NCBI GenBank assembly: GCA_017435365.1
Contig: JAFSFD010000015.1
Location: 1 to 50,951 of the forward strand
DNA: 50,951 nt
Origin: Akkermansia sp.
GTDB lineage: Bacteria; Verrucomicrobiota; Verrucomicrobiia; Verrucomicrobiales; Akkermansiaceae
Direction: 5' to 3'
Shown: positions 40,344 through 49,144 of the stretch, one piece after another
How positions within the stretch are numbered: the first letter of the stretch is position 1
Layout: the number at the start of each line of letters is the position of its first letter
Notes under the pieces: model-generated
Database searches by the model: none
Told to the model about the DNA's origin: nothing
The model's input: the letters and a program-made list of their open reading frames with translations, nothing else
Program-made: the position numbers and the translations under genes

Positions 40344-42554
40344 TTATTTGACATCGAGTCGGTAAATCTTGCCATTGAATGAACTACCAAGTGATTCCAG
40401 GGGGAGGATAAATGTAGTCATGCGGCCTTCCTTGCGCAGCGGGAAGCGCACATTTTCCGGTTCCCCGGCGGAAACACCGTCAATCAGCAGCTCGGTGCGG
40501 CCCATCTTGCCGATGAGCTCCAGCTTCACCTTTCTGCCCACGGGCAACTTTGCGTTGTAAGCGAACTCGATGGTATCGCTGCGGCGCAGGGTGATGCGGC
40601 CATCCTTGCCAGCGGCCAGCAGCTGGCCCTGGCGGGAGCCCAGCAGCACCTGTTCCTCGCCGGGGATGGGCTCACGGGGCATCAGCAGCTCCATGGTCAG
40701 GTGGTATTCCGGCCCCTTGTTGCCCTTGCGCAGGCGCATGGGGGTGAGCACGGGTGTGATGCTGAATGCCTCGTTATTCAGGTGAAGCGGGTTGCAGTAG
40801 GGAATCTTGTTGAGTTTTGCAGCCAGGTCCTTGTGTTCATCGTAGCTGCGGGGGGGAGTGGGCTGCCCCCACATTTTCTGCGAGAGCACATCCACCATGT
40901 TATGTATGGTGCTCCAGAGGTCTACCGCGCCATAGCCGCGGTGCAGACGGTCAATCTCATCGTTCCAGATAGCGAACGTACCGCCCAGCAGCTGAGGGTG
41001 CCCGGCCGGCAGGTTTTCATTGGCAATGCGGTTGGGAACCCAGTTTTCGTACAACCTCTTCTGGTTGCGGTCTGCACGGTAATATCCGGCAAAGGGCACG
41101 ATGTAGAGTGCGCCGTCATTGGTGTTGATGACGTCGTAGCCCTGATTCACGCTCTCCCAGGCGCTTGCCCAGTCACTGCTCCACAGGTTCATCTGCACGT
41201 CATTGGCCCGCACCGGGGTGTTGCCTCGCTTTGCTCTGAGACTGCCCCAGATGCGCGGTGTGTGGCCGCGCTCCTGGATGTGCCCCAGCAATCCGTCGGC
41301 AAACTTGCGGTAATCTTCTGCCGCACCGAAGAATTCATCTGCCCCCACGTGCACCACCGGGCAATCCTCGAATGCGGGCTGCTTCCCTTGCAGGTATTCA
41401 TCCCACACCCTGCACACATAGCTGAGAGTCTCCGGGTTGGCAGCATCCAGCATTTCGCAGCGGCGTTTGACGTGGTTCATCGGCCCCTGGTAAATCAGAT
41501 CCGGGCGGACGCGGGTGAAGGAAAGCGCATGGCCGGGGGCATCAAACTCCGGCACGATGTTCACCCCGCGCTCTGCCGCAAACCGGACCAGCCTGCGGAA
41601 CTGTCGCTTGGTGTAGAACAAATCCTGGGCGGTAAGCGGGGTGCCATCTTTCCCTTTCATTTCGCTTTGCAGCCGGAAGGCTGCGTATGATTTTCTGAAG
41701 GGATCCTCGCCGGCATCCACATAGTGTTCGTGGAAGATGAAATTATCGTTCATGTGCAGATGCAGGTCATTCATCTTGTACCAGGCCATGAGCCGCACTA
41801 CATCTTCGATATAGTCCATGGGTATGGGGAGTCGTGCAACATCCAGCATGAAGCCGCGGACGCGATAGCGCGGGGCATCCCACGCGCTGCCGCAGGGGAG
41901 TTCGGCCGGATTCTGCACCAGCATCTGCAGCAGGGTGCGCGAGCCCCAGTAGCGTCCGGTTCCCCCCGGAGCGGTTATGGTGACCCTGTCCTTTGTGATA
42001 TTCAGCTTATAGCTTCCATCCGACTTGCCCTTGGTGGCGCCGAACCCTATGTGCGCCTTGTTGGGAGACCCGAGTTTCACGGTGTATTCCTCCGGGAGCA
42101 GGGCATTCATTTCACGCACCAGTTCTGCGGCAAATGCATCCGGGCAGGATACGATGATTTCCTTCGGAAGCTTGAATGCGCCCTTGCCACCGGACCAGCT
42201 CAGAAGCTCAGGAATGATCTGCGGTTTCGGATTCGTTCCGACCTTGTTGCGTCCGGGCACGGTGATTTCGTAGTCGCGGCTGATGGCGGTGGCTCCATCC
42301 TTACTGAGTACAAAGCTGACTCGCACCGGGGTGTCAGTCAGAGGTTTGCTGATATTGCCTTTACTATCAATGATTTGTTCATAATCTGCAGCCAGCAGGC
42401 GTATCTGCGCGCCCTTGACTCGCGGGATAGCAAGCTTTTTGGAGCTTGCGGTGGGGGCTTTCACCTGCAGATTGTCTGCAATCTGCTGCAAATCGCTTGC
42501 CACCAGGGTGGTCGCTGAAAGGATGGCAATGGAGAGAATGGTGCTCAGTCTCAT
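40344..42554 (-). CDS. GH20 beta-N-acetylhexosaminidase, paralog 2
   Basis: The 736-residue exported enzyme (signal peptide MRLSTILSIAILSATTLVAS) has the same layout as its downstream neighbour: a GH20b-like domain, a barrel with NDLHLHMNDN, VPEFDAPGHALSF and the catalytic pair in VHVGADEFFG (D406, E407), then a C-terminal beta-domain. The two differ throughout, for example in loop sequences around the active site, so they may split work between different linkages. Both keep all key residues. ATG 42554 lies 8 bp after a consensus -10, so its mRNA is probably leaderless. Confidence 0.95.
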   Translation of the reverse strand: MRLSTILSIAILSATTLVASDLQQIADNLQVKAPTASSKKLAIPRVKGAQIRLLAADYEQIIDSKGNISKPLTDTPVRVSFVLSKDGATAISRDYEITVPGRNKVGTNPKPQIIPELLSWSGGKGAFKLPKEIIVSCPDAFAAELVREMNALLPEEYTVKLGSPNKAHIGFGATKGKSDGSYKLNITKDRVTITAPGGTGRYWGSRTLLQMLVQNPAELPCGSAWDAPRYRVRGFMLDVARLPIPMDYIEDVVRLMAWYKMNDLHLHMNDNFIFHEHYVDAGEDPFRKSYAAFRLQSEMKGKDGTPLTAQDLFYTKRQFRRLVRFAAERGVNIVPEFDAPGHALSFTRVRPDLIYQGPMNHVKRRCEMLDAANPETLSYVCRVWDEYLQGKQPAFEDCPVVHVGADEFFGAAEDYRKFADGLLGHIQERGHTPRIWGSLRAKRGNTPVRANDVQMNLWSSDWASAWESVNQGYDVINTNDGALYIVPFAGYYRADRNQKRLYENWVPNRIANENLPAGHPQLLGGTFAIWNDEIDRLHRGYGAVDLWSTIHNMVDVLSQKMWGQPTPPRSYDEHKDLAAKLNKIPYCNPLHLNNEAFSITPVLTPMRLRKGNKGPEYHLTMELLMPREPIPGEEQVLLGSRQGQLLAAGKDGRITLRRSDTIEFAYNAKLPVGRKVKLELIGKMGRTELLIDGVSAGEPENVRFPLRKEGRMTTFILPLESLGSSFNGKIYRLDVK

Positions 42555-42562
42555 ATCCTGAC

Positions 42563-42590
42563 ATCCTACCAGATTTCATAGCCCGGTCAA
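42563..42590 (-). promoter_or_regulatory. Promoter of GH20 paralog 2, leaderless type
   Basis: Minus strand: TTGACC (42585-42590), a 16-bp spacer ending in TGG, TAGGAT (42563-42568), then 8 bp to the ATG. It starts right after the T-run of the upstream gene's terminator. Confidence 0.7.
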
Positions 42591-42593
42591 GCT

Positions 42594-42622
42594 AAAAAAA
42601 GCCCGGGAATTGACTCCCGGGC
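42594..42622 (-). terminator. Rho-independent terminator of the coiled-coil protein gene
   Basis: GCCCGGGA-N6-TCCCGGGC followed on the minus strand by seven T. It lies 25 bp past the stop at 42648. Confidence 0.9.
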
Positions 42623-42647
42623 ATGAGTGATTGTTCTGGCTGACTCA

Positions 42648-43127
42648 TTACTTGAGTTTCAGCGTCGGCTTCTTGAGCAGGATGCCGCTTTCGTTCATCT
42701 CGATGGTGGGCTTTTCCACCTCCACCTCGGGCGTGGCTGCCTTGGAAGCGCTGTCCTTCATCGCGTTGAGCTGAGCCTTGGCATCTTCGGCTGCTTTTTT
42801 GGCGGAATCGAGCCGGGCCTGGGCTTCGCTTACCTTGTCACCGGCTTCATTTACCTTGGCCTGGACGGCAGCAGTTTTTTCGGCGATGGTATCGCTGACG
42901 GCCTGCTTGCGGGCGTCATTCCTGGCAGCGGCCTCGGCCCTGGCTGCGGAAACCTTGTCGGCGACAGCTTTCCTGGCGGCGGCCTTCTTAGCATCGTTTT
43001 CTGCTTTAGCGGCAGCCTTTCTGGCAGCCGCCGCGGATTTCCACTCATCTTTGCTGGTGGGGAGGGTGATGGCGGCGGAGGCACTGCCGATGGCAGCCAG
43101 TGCGAGAATAAGGGCGAATTTCTTCAT
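42648..43127 (-). CDS. Exported Ala/Lys-rich coiled-coil protein
   Basis: The 159-residue product has a signal peptide (MKKFALILALAAIGSASA). A long helix rich in Ala, Lys, Glu and Asp (about 28-125) follows, with a heptad-like pattern such as KAAAKAENDAKKAAARKAVA, likely a coiled coil. The C-terminal 30 residues are different (IEMNESGILLKKPTLKLK). No family is recognised. The composition recalls structural periplasmic proteins or Lpp/histone-like rods, but with no lipobox it should be soluble. It is monocistronic with its own terminator; no convincing promoter is seen in the 165 bp upstream. Confidence 0.75.
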   Translation of the reverse strand: MKKFALILALAAIGSASAAITLPTSKDEWKSAAAARKAAAKAENDAKKAAARKAVADKVSAARAEAAARNDARKQAVSDTIAEKTAAVQAKVNEAGDKVSEAQARLDSAKKAAEDAKAQLNAMKDSASKAATPEVEVEKPTIEMNESGILLKKPTLKLK

Positions 43128-43258
43128 GGTATTGTGTGATGGATTCGTTAGTTTAAGCGCACGAACAGCGCGGATTCTGTTAGAAATACGTCAATAATTT
43201 GTATTTTTCTACGCCGATGACAAAATTTTCGCGCAGCAAATTGTGACGCATTGAGCAC

Positions 43259-43286
43259 TTGAACGCCCCTGCTGCTGTGGTAGAAT
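43259..43286 (+). promoter_or_regulatory. Promoter of oppABC, leaderless type
   Basis: TTGAAC (43259-43264), a 16-bp spacer ending in TGG, TAGAAT (43281-43286), then 7 bp to a GTG codon at 43294. The in-frame ATG at 43285 lies inside the -10 box and cannot be in the mRNA. Confidence 0.7.
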
Positions 43287-43293
43287 GGTGCGC

Positions 43294-44910
43294 GTGAAAC
43301 TGCTGCCGTCCATCTGTGCCTCTCTTGCTGCCTTGCTGCTGGCGGGCTGTGGAGATTCGCGCAGCTCGGCAGAAAAAGCGGCGGAGCAGGGGATTCTCAT
43401 CGTGGGCAACAATCAGGAGCCGCTGAGCCTGGATCCGCACAAGGCTACCGCCGTGGCAGATGGCAAGATTATCGCCGCTCTGCTGGAAGGCCTGGTACGC
43501 CCGGATGCTCAGGATGAAACCCGGATTCATCCCGGCATGGCCGAGTGCTGGGAACACAACGCCGATGCGACGGAATGGACCTTCCACCTGCGCGAAGCTC
43601 AGTGGAGCGATGGCCAGCCTGTCACGGCGCATGATTTCGAGTACGCTTACAAGCGCCTGTTGCACCCGCAGTTCGGTGGTAAGTATGCGGAGATGCTCTA
43701 TCCGCTGGAGAATGCAGAGGCGTTCAACCGGGGCCGTTGCGACTGGTCAGCCGTGGGTGTAAAGGCGCTGGATGACCACACGCTGAAGCTGCGTCTCTCC
43801 GGCCCCACGCCGCACCTGCTGCACCTGCTGCTGCATTTCACCTGGTGCCCGGTTCCGGCGCATGCGGTGGAGGCGCACGGCGGCATGCTGGACCGCCGCA
43901 GTTTGTGGAGCCGCGCCGGCAACTGGGTGGGGAATGGTGCGTATGTGCTGGATTCCCACCACTTCAACGATTACTTGTTTGTGGCAGCGAATCCGCGCTA
44001 CTGGCGGGCGGATGAAGTGCGTAACCGCGGCATTCGCTTCCTGCCCATCGTGAACGGTTACACGGAGACCCGCATGTTCATGGATGGCAAGCTGCATATT
44101 TCTAACAACGTGCCGCCTGAGCTGCTGAGCGTGGCCAAGGCACGCCGCCCGGATGCCTACTGCCAGGATCCCTACTATTGCACCATTTTCTACCGTCTGA
44201 ACACCACCCGCCCGCCTCTGGATGATGTGCGCGTGCGCCGAGCGCTCTCGCTGGCCATCGACCGCGAGGCGCTGGTGAATGATGTGGTGCGCGGCGCAGG
44301 TCGCCCGGCGGTCACCTTCACGCCGCCCGGTGCCGGCTACTCTGTGGAGACCGCTGCGGCATACAACCAACGGCAGGCTGCCGGGCAGGCCCGCCGTTTG
44401 CTGGCCGAGGCCGGCTATCCGGAAGGTAAAGGCTTCCCGACGATGGAAATCATGACCACCAGCCGCGATGTGCAGCGCGTGATGGCTGAGACCATTCAGG
44501 CTATGTGGCAGAAGGAACTGGGCATTCACGTGGAAATCCGCGCCTGTGAGTGGACCGCCTACAAGGCCGCCCAACAGAATGGTGATTACGACATGTCCTC
44601 CTCCTCCTGGAGTGGCGATTTTCTGGATGCTGCCACCTTTGTGGAGCTCTGGCGCAGTGGCGGTGGCAATAATTGCACCGGCTGGGGAAGCGCGGAGTGC
44701 GATGCCGCCCTGGCTGCCGCCCGGGCCACCGGTGCTGCGGATGAACGCCGCGCCCACCTGCGCCGCGCAGAGCAGCTCATGCTTGAGGCTCAGCCTGTCA
44801 TCCCGCTCTACTGGAGCGAGCGCACCTATCTCAAATCCCCCGCTGTGAGCGGCTGGCACCCGCTGCTGCTCGATAACCACCCGCTGGATGCCGTGCAAGT
44901 GAAACCATGA
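43294..44910 (+). CDS. oppA: Oligopeptide ABC transporter substrate-binding lipoprotein
   Basis: Starting at GTG 43294 the 538-residue protein has a lipoprotein leader with lipobox LAGC (Cys near residue 18). The family 5 (OppA/DppA) signatures follow: GNNQEPLSLDPHKATAVAD near the N-terminus, WTFHLREAQWSDGQPVTAHDF, YKRLLHPQ, GNGAYVL, and RRALSLAIDREALVNDV. It catches peptides in the periplasm and delivers them to OppBC. The GTG start is chosen because the promoter excludes the upstream ATG. Its stop overlaps the oppB ATG (ATGA). Confidence 0.93.
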   Translation: MKLLPSICASLAALLLAGCGDSRSSAEKAAEQGILIVGNNQEPLSLDPHKATAVADGKIIAALLEGLVRPDAQDETRIHPGMAECWEHNADATEWTFHLREAQWSDGQPVTAHDFEYAYKRLLHPQFGGKYAEMLYPLENAEAFNRGRCDWSAVGVKALDDHTLKLRLSGPTPHLLHLLLHFTWCPVPAHAVEAHGGMLDRRSLWSRAGNWVGNGAYVLDSHHFNDYLFVAANPRYWRADEVRNRGIRFLPIVNGYTETRMFMDGKLHISNNVPPELLSVAKARRPDAYCQDPYYCTIFYRLNTTRPPLDDVRVRRALSLAIDREALVNDVVRGAGRPAVTFTPPGAGYSVETAAAYNQRQAAGQARRLLAEAGYPEGKGFPTMEIMTTSRDVQRVMAETIQAMWQKELGIHVEIRACEWTAYKAAQQNGDYDMSSSSWSGDFLDAATFVELWRSGGGNNCTGWGSAECDAALAAARATGAADERRAHLRRAEQLMLEAQPVIPLYWSERTYLKSPAVSGWHPLLLDNHPLDAVQVKP

Positions 44911-45836
44911 CAAAGTTACTACTCAAGCGTCTCGGGCAGGGCGTCCTCGTGATTTTCGTGTTGCAGACCATCACCTTTTTCCTGGTGCGCCTGCTGCCGG
45001 GTAATCCCTTCCTGGACGAGCGAAAACTGCCGGAACATATCATGGCTCAGCTCAATTCGCTCTACGGATTAGACCAGAGTCCGCTGGTGCAGTATCTGAA
45101 CTATTGGAAAGGCATCCTCTGCAACGGTGATTTCGGCCCCTCGCTAGTGCGCGAGGGCGTGCAGGTGGCGGATATTATTGCGCAGGCCTTTCCGGTGTCT
45201 CTCTGGCTCGGCGTGCTGGGCATGGGTATCGCCATTGTGCTGGGGATTCCGGCAGGCATGCTGGCAGCCTACTGGCGCAACCGCTGGCCGGATTCGCTCT
45301 TCATGCTGCTGGCCATGGCGGGTATCTGCATCCCCGCTTTTGTGATTGCGCCGCTCTTCGGGCTCAGCCTGGGCATGCATGTGCCGGGGCTCAGTGTGGC
45401 CGGTTGGGATGACCCGCTCTGCGCCGTGCTGCCGGCGCTCACCCTGGGGCTCATCAATGCCGCATACATAGCCCGCCTGACGCGCGGCGGCATGGTCGAG
45501 GTACTCGCGGCAGATTTTATCCGCACGGCTCGCGCCAAAGGCGTGCGGGCCGGGCGGCTCCTGTTTGTGCATGCGCTGCGCAGCGGGCTGCTGCCGGCGG
45601 TGTCGTATCTGGGGCCGGCTTTTGCGGCGCTCATCACCGGTTCCTTTGTGGTGGAAACCTGTTTCCAGGTGCCGGGCATGGGGCTGCATTTCGTGAATGC
45701 CACCACCGACCGCGACTACTTCCTCATCCAGGGCCTGGTGTTCTGCTATGGCGTGCTCATCGTGATGGCCAACCTCGTGGTGGACCTCGTGCTGGTCGCT
45801 CTCAACCCCCGGCTCCGCTCGCAGGGTGCCGCCTGA
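44907..45836 (+). CDS. oppB: Oligopeptide ABC transporter permease OppB
   Basis: This 309-residue inner-membrane permease has six likely helices. The first segment is typical of DppB/OppB (KRLGQGVLVIFVLQTITFFL and RLLPGNPF). The ATPase-contacting EAA loop reads DFIRTARAKGVRAGRLLFVH, near residues 205-225. The signature GSFVVETCFQVPGMG is also present. It is coupled to oppA by a 4-bp overlap and followed by oppC after 9 bp. Confidence 0.94.
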   Translation: MTKLLLKRLGQGVLVIFVLQTITFFLVRLLPGNPFLDERKLPEHIMAQLNSLYGLDQSPLVQYLNYWKGILCNGDFGPSLVREGVQVADIIAQAFPVSLWLGVLGMGIAIVLGIPAGMLAAYWRNRWPDSLFMLLAMAGICIPAFVIAPLFGLSLGMHVPGLSVAGWDDPLCAVLPALTLGLINAAYIARLTRGGMVEVLAADFIRTARAKGVRAGRLLFVHALRSGLLPAVSYLGPAFAALITGSFVVETCFQVPGMGLHFVNATTDRDYFLIQGLVFCYGVLIVMANLVVDLVLVALNPRLRSQGAA

Positions 45837-45845
45837 TATTCCGCC

Positions 45846-46787
45846 ATGAAGAAGAACTACGAACAAGGAAACTCCCTCTGGAAAGACGCCCGCCGCCGTC
45901 TGTGTCGCAATCGCGCCGCCATGGCCTCGCTTGTCTTCCTGCTGCTCATGGCACTGGCCTGTTTCGTGCTGCCGCTTTTCCCCTGCATTGCCAACCCGAA
46001 CGCCACCAACCTGGTCAACATTGCTGCCGATTGCAGCTGGGCGCATCCCTTCGGCACCGACCAGCTGGGGCGTGACCTGCTTGCCCGCGTGCTCTATGGT
46101 GGCCGCATCTCGTTGCTGGTGGGTCTGGTTGCCACGGCGGTATCCTTCGTCATCGGCCTCAGCTACGGGCTTATCTCCGGCTACGTGGGCGGGCGCACAG
46201 ATGCGCTCATGATGCGCACGGTGGATGTGCTTTTCGCATTGCCTTTCATCGTGCTGGTCATTGTTTTCTCACTGAGCATCGAGGAACCCAGCCGCGAGCT
46301 CACCAACTGGGTGGTGGAGCACACCGGCTGGAACCGCGAAAGCGTTGCCCCCATCCTCGGGCTGGTGCCGCTGTTCATCGCCATCGGAGCGCTCGGCTGG
46401 CTCACCCTCGCGCGTATCGTCCGCACGCAGACACTGGAGATTAAGTCACAGGAATATGTGCTTGCCGCCCGCTCCCTGGGGCTTGGTCATCTCCGCATCC
46501 TCTTCTGCCACATCGCGCCCAATCTGCTTGGTACCGTGGTGGTCTACACCACCCTCGCTGTGCCCGGCATCATGCTCACTGAAAGTACGCTCTCCTTCAT
46601 CGGCCTGGGGGTGCGCGCTCCCAACTCTTCGTGGGGCACCCTCATCAAGGAAGGGGCCGACCGCATGGAAGCCACGCCTGAGCTCCTCTTCTTCCCGGCG
46701 CTCTTCTTCTGCCTCACGCTCCTGGCCCTCAACTTCCTTGGCGACGGCCTCCGCGACGCTCTCGACCCCAAATCCGCAAAGGATTAA
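45846..46787 (+). CDS. oppC: Oligopeptide ABC transporter permease OppC
   Basis: The 313-residue permease has the DppC/OppC N-terminal segment (SLWKDARRRLCRNRAAMASL), the motif HPFGTDQLGRDLLARVLYGGRISL, an EAA loop (SQEYVLAARSLGLGHLRILF) and the late signature TESTLSFIGLGVRAPNSSWG. Six helices are expected. The DppD/DppF-type ATPase genes that power such transporters are not downstream: the next gene is a convergent glycosidase. The ATPases must be encoded elsewhere. A weak GCAGGCCTGC-TTTTT motif follows the stop at about 46802-46816. Confidence 0.94.
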   Translation: MKKNYEQGNSLWKDARRRLCRNRAAMASLVFLLLMALACFVLPLFPCIANPNATNLVNIAADCSWAHPFGTDQLGRDLLARVLYGGRISLLVGLVATAVSFVIGLSYGLISGYVGGRTDALMMRTVDVLFALPFIVLVIVFSLSIEEPSRELTNWVVEHTGWNRESVAPILGLVPLFIAIGALGWLTLARIVRTQTLEIKSQEYVLAARSLGLGHLRILFCHIAPNLLGTVVVYTTLAVPGIMLTESTLSFIGLGVRAPNSSWGTLIKEGADRMEATPELLFFPALFFCLTLLALNFLGDGLRDALDPKSAKD

Positions 46788-46881
46788 AGGAGCACCGCGG
46801 GCAGGCCTGCTTTTTATTAATGAGGCAATTAAAGATTGTTGCGTTATCCGTATTGGTGGTGACGGACAAATTGATGTTTGT

Positions 46882-46963
46882 CGTTGTCGGGGCACGGGAC
46901 TTCAGTCCCGAAATAACGGTGCTTCCAATCGGGACTGAAGTCCCGTGCTCCGACAGAGTTCCC
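46882..46963. repeat. 82-bp BIME-like palindromic element, copy 2
   Basis: Exact reverse complement of 9059-9140, with arms at 46892-46910 and 46930-46948. It ends directly at the stop codon of the minus-strand glycosidase gene and fills the gap to the convergent oppC gene. Identity over 82 bp with divergent flanks shows a mobile or gene-converted repeat. Confidence 0.85.
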
Positions 46964-49135
46964 TTAAGAAATACGCGTAACTTCGATCTGGCGGACCATG
47001 CACTGGTTCACCTCGCCGTTGGCATTGGTGCAGCGCGGGGTGTAGCAAAGGGAGAAGCGGTGGGTGCCGGCGGAGAGCTTGAGTTTCAGCGCGGCGGAGC
47101 GTGAGTAATCCTCCCACTGCCCGGCCTCCGTGTTATGCGGGAGCAGGAAGATACCGGCGGATTCGCCATCCACCATCAGTTCACGCAGGGCGCAGGTATC
47201 GCTGTCGCGCAGAGAGGCAGTAGCGTTGCTGTAGAACACGCGGATGCTGTATGCCCCCTCAGGCAGCACGCATTCCTCATAATCCAGGCGGGCTGTGCAG
47301 GGGCGGGTATCCAGCCAGGCCTGGCCGTTCTCCACCTCATATTCGGCATCTGCTCCCACTCTGGCGGGGGCCAGCAGGCTGCGGCACCCGGGGGCGGGGC
47401 ACTCAAAGGGGCTGCTGAAGCAGGATGTGGTGCTGCCATTCACCGCCTGCACGGTGTATTCATTGTAATGCGCCTTGCCGGGCGGCAGGGTGCAGTGGCA
47501 ATCCAGCGTGGCGGCAAAGGCCACCCCGTTGCGGAACACATTGTAACTGGCCGCTCCGGGCACCGGGTGCCAGCGCAGCTCCCGGGCGGTGGGGGAATCC
47601 CAGCGGGGCTCGGGCAAATCCTCCGTGGCGCGCAGCGGCTGCGGGGTGGCAGATAATTCCTCGGCGGGCATGAGCTCCAGCTCCAGCTGGATATGCCCCT
47701 CGGCATCGAGCGGGATGATGGGGGAATCCGGCTTGCCGTTCACCATGGAGGACCAGACCTCGGTGCCGTAGCCGTTGATGTGGATATCCAGCACCATGTT
47801 GCGGATGCGCAGGCCGGTGAGCCAGTGGCTGCCGCGGTATTCGCGGGGCACACAGGGCTGAACCACCAGGTTATCCCCCTCATACTTGATGCCGAACAAA
47901 CCATAGTAGCACATGCCGAGCATACCGGCCACGCTCCAGAGCTGGCGGTCGCCGTTCTGGATGGTATCGCGGGCCTCGCCGCTCTCTGCATGGAAATTCT
48001 CCTTATTGGTGCCGAATGCCATGGCCGCCCGCAGCAGGGAGGACATGGAGAAACAGGCCGCCGCCGTATCCTGCACATCGGCCTGGGCCAGCAGCACGTA
48101 GGCCTCCACAAAAGGCCACACGCTGCGGTTATGGTAGGCCGCTTCCCGGCTCACCTTGTAGGGGGTGAACACCGGGGTGCCGAAGGGGGAGCGCGGCAGG
48201 TGCTGCATCACCTGTGCGGATTGCTCACCCGCCAGCCCGCAGAGCACCGCCAGCGAGGTAGCCAGCGAATCCACGCGGTCATCCAGGTAGCCCTCCGCCG
48301 TGCGCATCATCCCGTAGTGCGCGGCTCCCGCATTCCAGAAACAATCATCTATCGCACCGGCCAGCCGCGTGGCAGCGGCGGCAGCTTCCTCCGCCTCCTT
48401 CTCGCGCCCCAGCTCCAGCAGCATGCGGCCCAGCAGCTGGCGGCAGAGATAATGCAGCACATTCGTGCCGAACGCATAGGAGGCTGCAATATCCGCCGGG
48501 GTCATCCAGTCCGGGTAGCTCTGCTCCCGCCAGTCGATGAAGGAGGTCTCACCCGGGCGCAGCAGCTTCTCTGCCGAAAGCACCACGGCATCCTGCTCCA
48601 GCGTGGCCACGAGCACCTGCACGCACCACTCCAGCCAGCTGCGGTCACCCTGCACCTGGTAGAGCGACCAGGCACCCAGCGCCCAGGCCACGCGGTCGGT
48701 CGAGACCGGCCAGCCACCGCCGGTGCCGGTATCCTGCACCACCACACCACCGCGCACGCGCGATTCCAGACTGGCGCGCGTGGCCTGCGGGGCAGCCAGC
48801 GCCGTGCCCAGCGCAGCGGCAAAGGCGATATCACGCGTCCACACCGTAGACCAGGCAGCCCCGGCCAGCAAAAGTCCGTCCTGTGAGATATTGGCCTGCA
48901 GCTCCTGCACGGCCAGCGCATACATGGCCTGCAGCACCGGCACCGAGCTGTGCACGCGGGCGCAGCCCTCCGGCAGCGTGGTGGGGATGCTCACCTCGCG
49001 GCTTTCGCCACCGCGGGTGATGCGCAGACACGCGGGCGATACCAGCTCCGCCACCAGACCGGGTTGCTCCATGCGGCGGCCGGTCAGGCGGTAGGCCCCG
49101 TTGTCAAACAGAAGCTGTTCCTCGGCAGAAGCCAT
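46964..49135 (-). CDS. Six-hairpin (alpha/alpha barrel) glycosidase-like protein
   Basis: The 723-residue protein lacks a signal peptide. Residues about 60-420 look like an (alpha/alpha)6 barrel of the GH15/GH63/GH78 type: WSTVWTRDIAFAAALG, QDTGTGGGWPVSTDRVAWALGAWSLY, SYPDWMTP, TNVLHYLCRQLL and NRSVWPFVEAYVLLA. A fibronectin-like segment (about 510-590) and a C-terminal CBM-like beta-sandwich follow (EYEVENGQAW, DYEECVLPEGAYSIRVFY). The acids cannot be assigned with confidence and the substrate is unknown; cytoplasmic breakdown of an imported oligosaccharide is possible. It starts 9 bp after purB and probably uses the purB promoter. Confidence 0.65.
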   Translation of the reverse strand: MASAEEQLLFDNGAYRLTGRRMEQPGLVAELVSPACLRITRGGESREVSIPTTLPEGCARVHSSVPVLQAMYALAVQELQANISQDGLLLAGAAWSTVWTRDIAFAAALGTALAAPQATRASLESRVRGGVVVQDTGTGGGWPVSTDRVAWALGAWSLYQVQGDRSWLEWCVQVLVATLEQDAVVLSAEKLLRPGETSFIDWREQSYPDWMTPADIAASYAFGTNVLHYLCRQLLGRMLLELGREKEAEEAAAAATRLAGAIDDCFWNAGAAHYGMMRTAEGYLDDRVDSLATSLAVLCGLAGEQSAQVMQHLPRSPFGTPVFTPYKVSREAAYHNRSVWPFVEAYVLLAQADVQDTAAACFSMSSLLRAAMAFGTNKENFHAESGEARDTIQNGDRQLWSVAGMLGMCYYGLFGIKYEGDNLVVQPCVPREYRGSHWLTGLRIRNMVLDIHINGYGTEVWSSMVNGKPDSPIIPLDAEGHIQLELELMPAEELSATPQPLRATEDLPEPRWDSPTARELRWHPVPGAASYNVFRNGVAFAATLDCHCTLPPGKAHYNEYTVQAVNGSTTSCFSSPFECPAPGCRSLLAPARVGADAEYEVENGQAWLDTRPCTARLDYEECVLPEGAYSIRVFYSNATASLRDSDTCALRELMVDGESAGIFLLPHNTEAGQWEDYSRSAALKLKLSAGTHRFSLCYTPRCTNANGEVNQCMVRQIEVTRIS

Positions 49136-49144
49136 ACGGGCGCA

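Noticed and set aside
43285..43293. ATG at 43285 as the oppA start
   Set aside because: The codon lies inside the -10 box TAGAAT and would not be transcribed. GTG 43294 fits the promoter and the lipoprotein leader.
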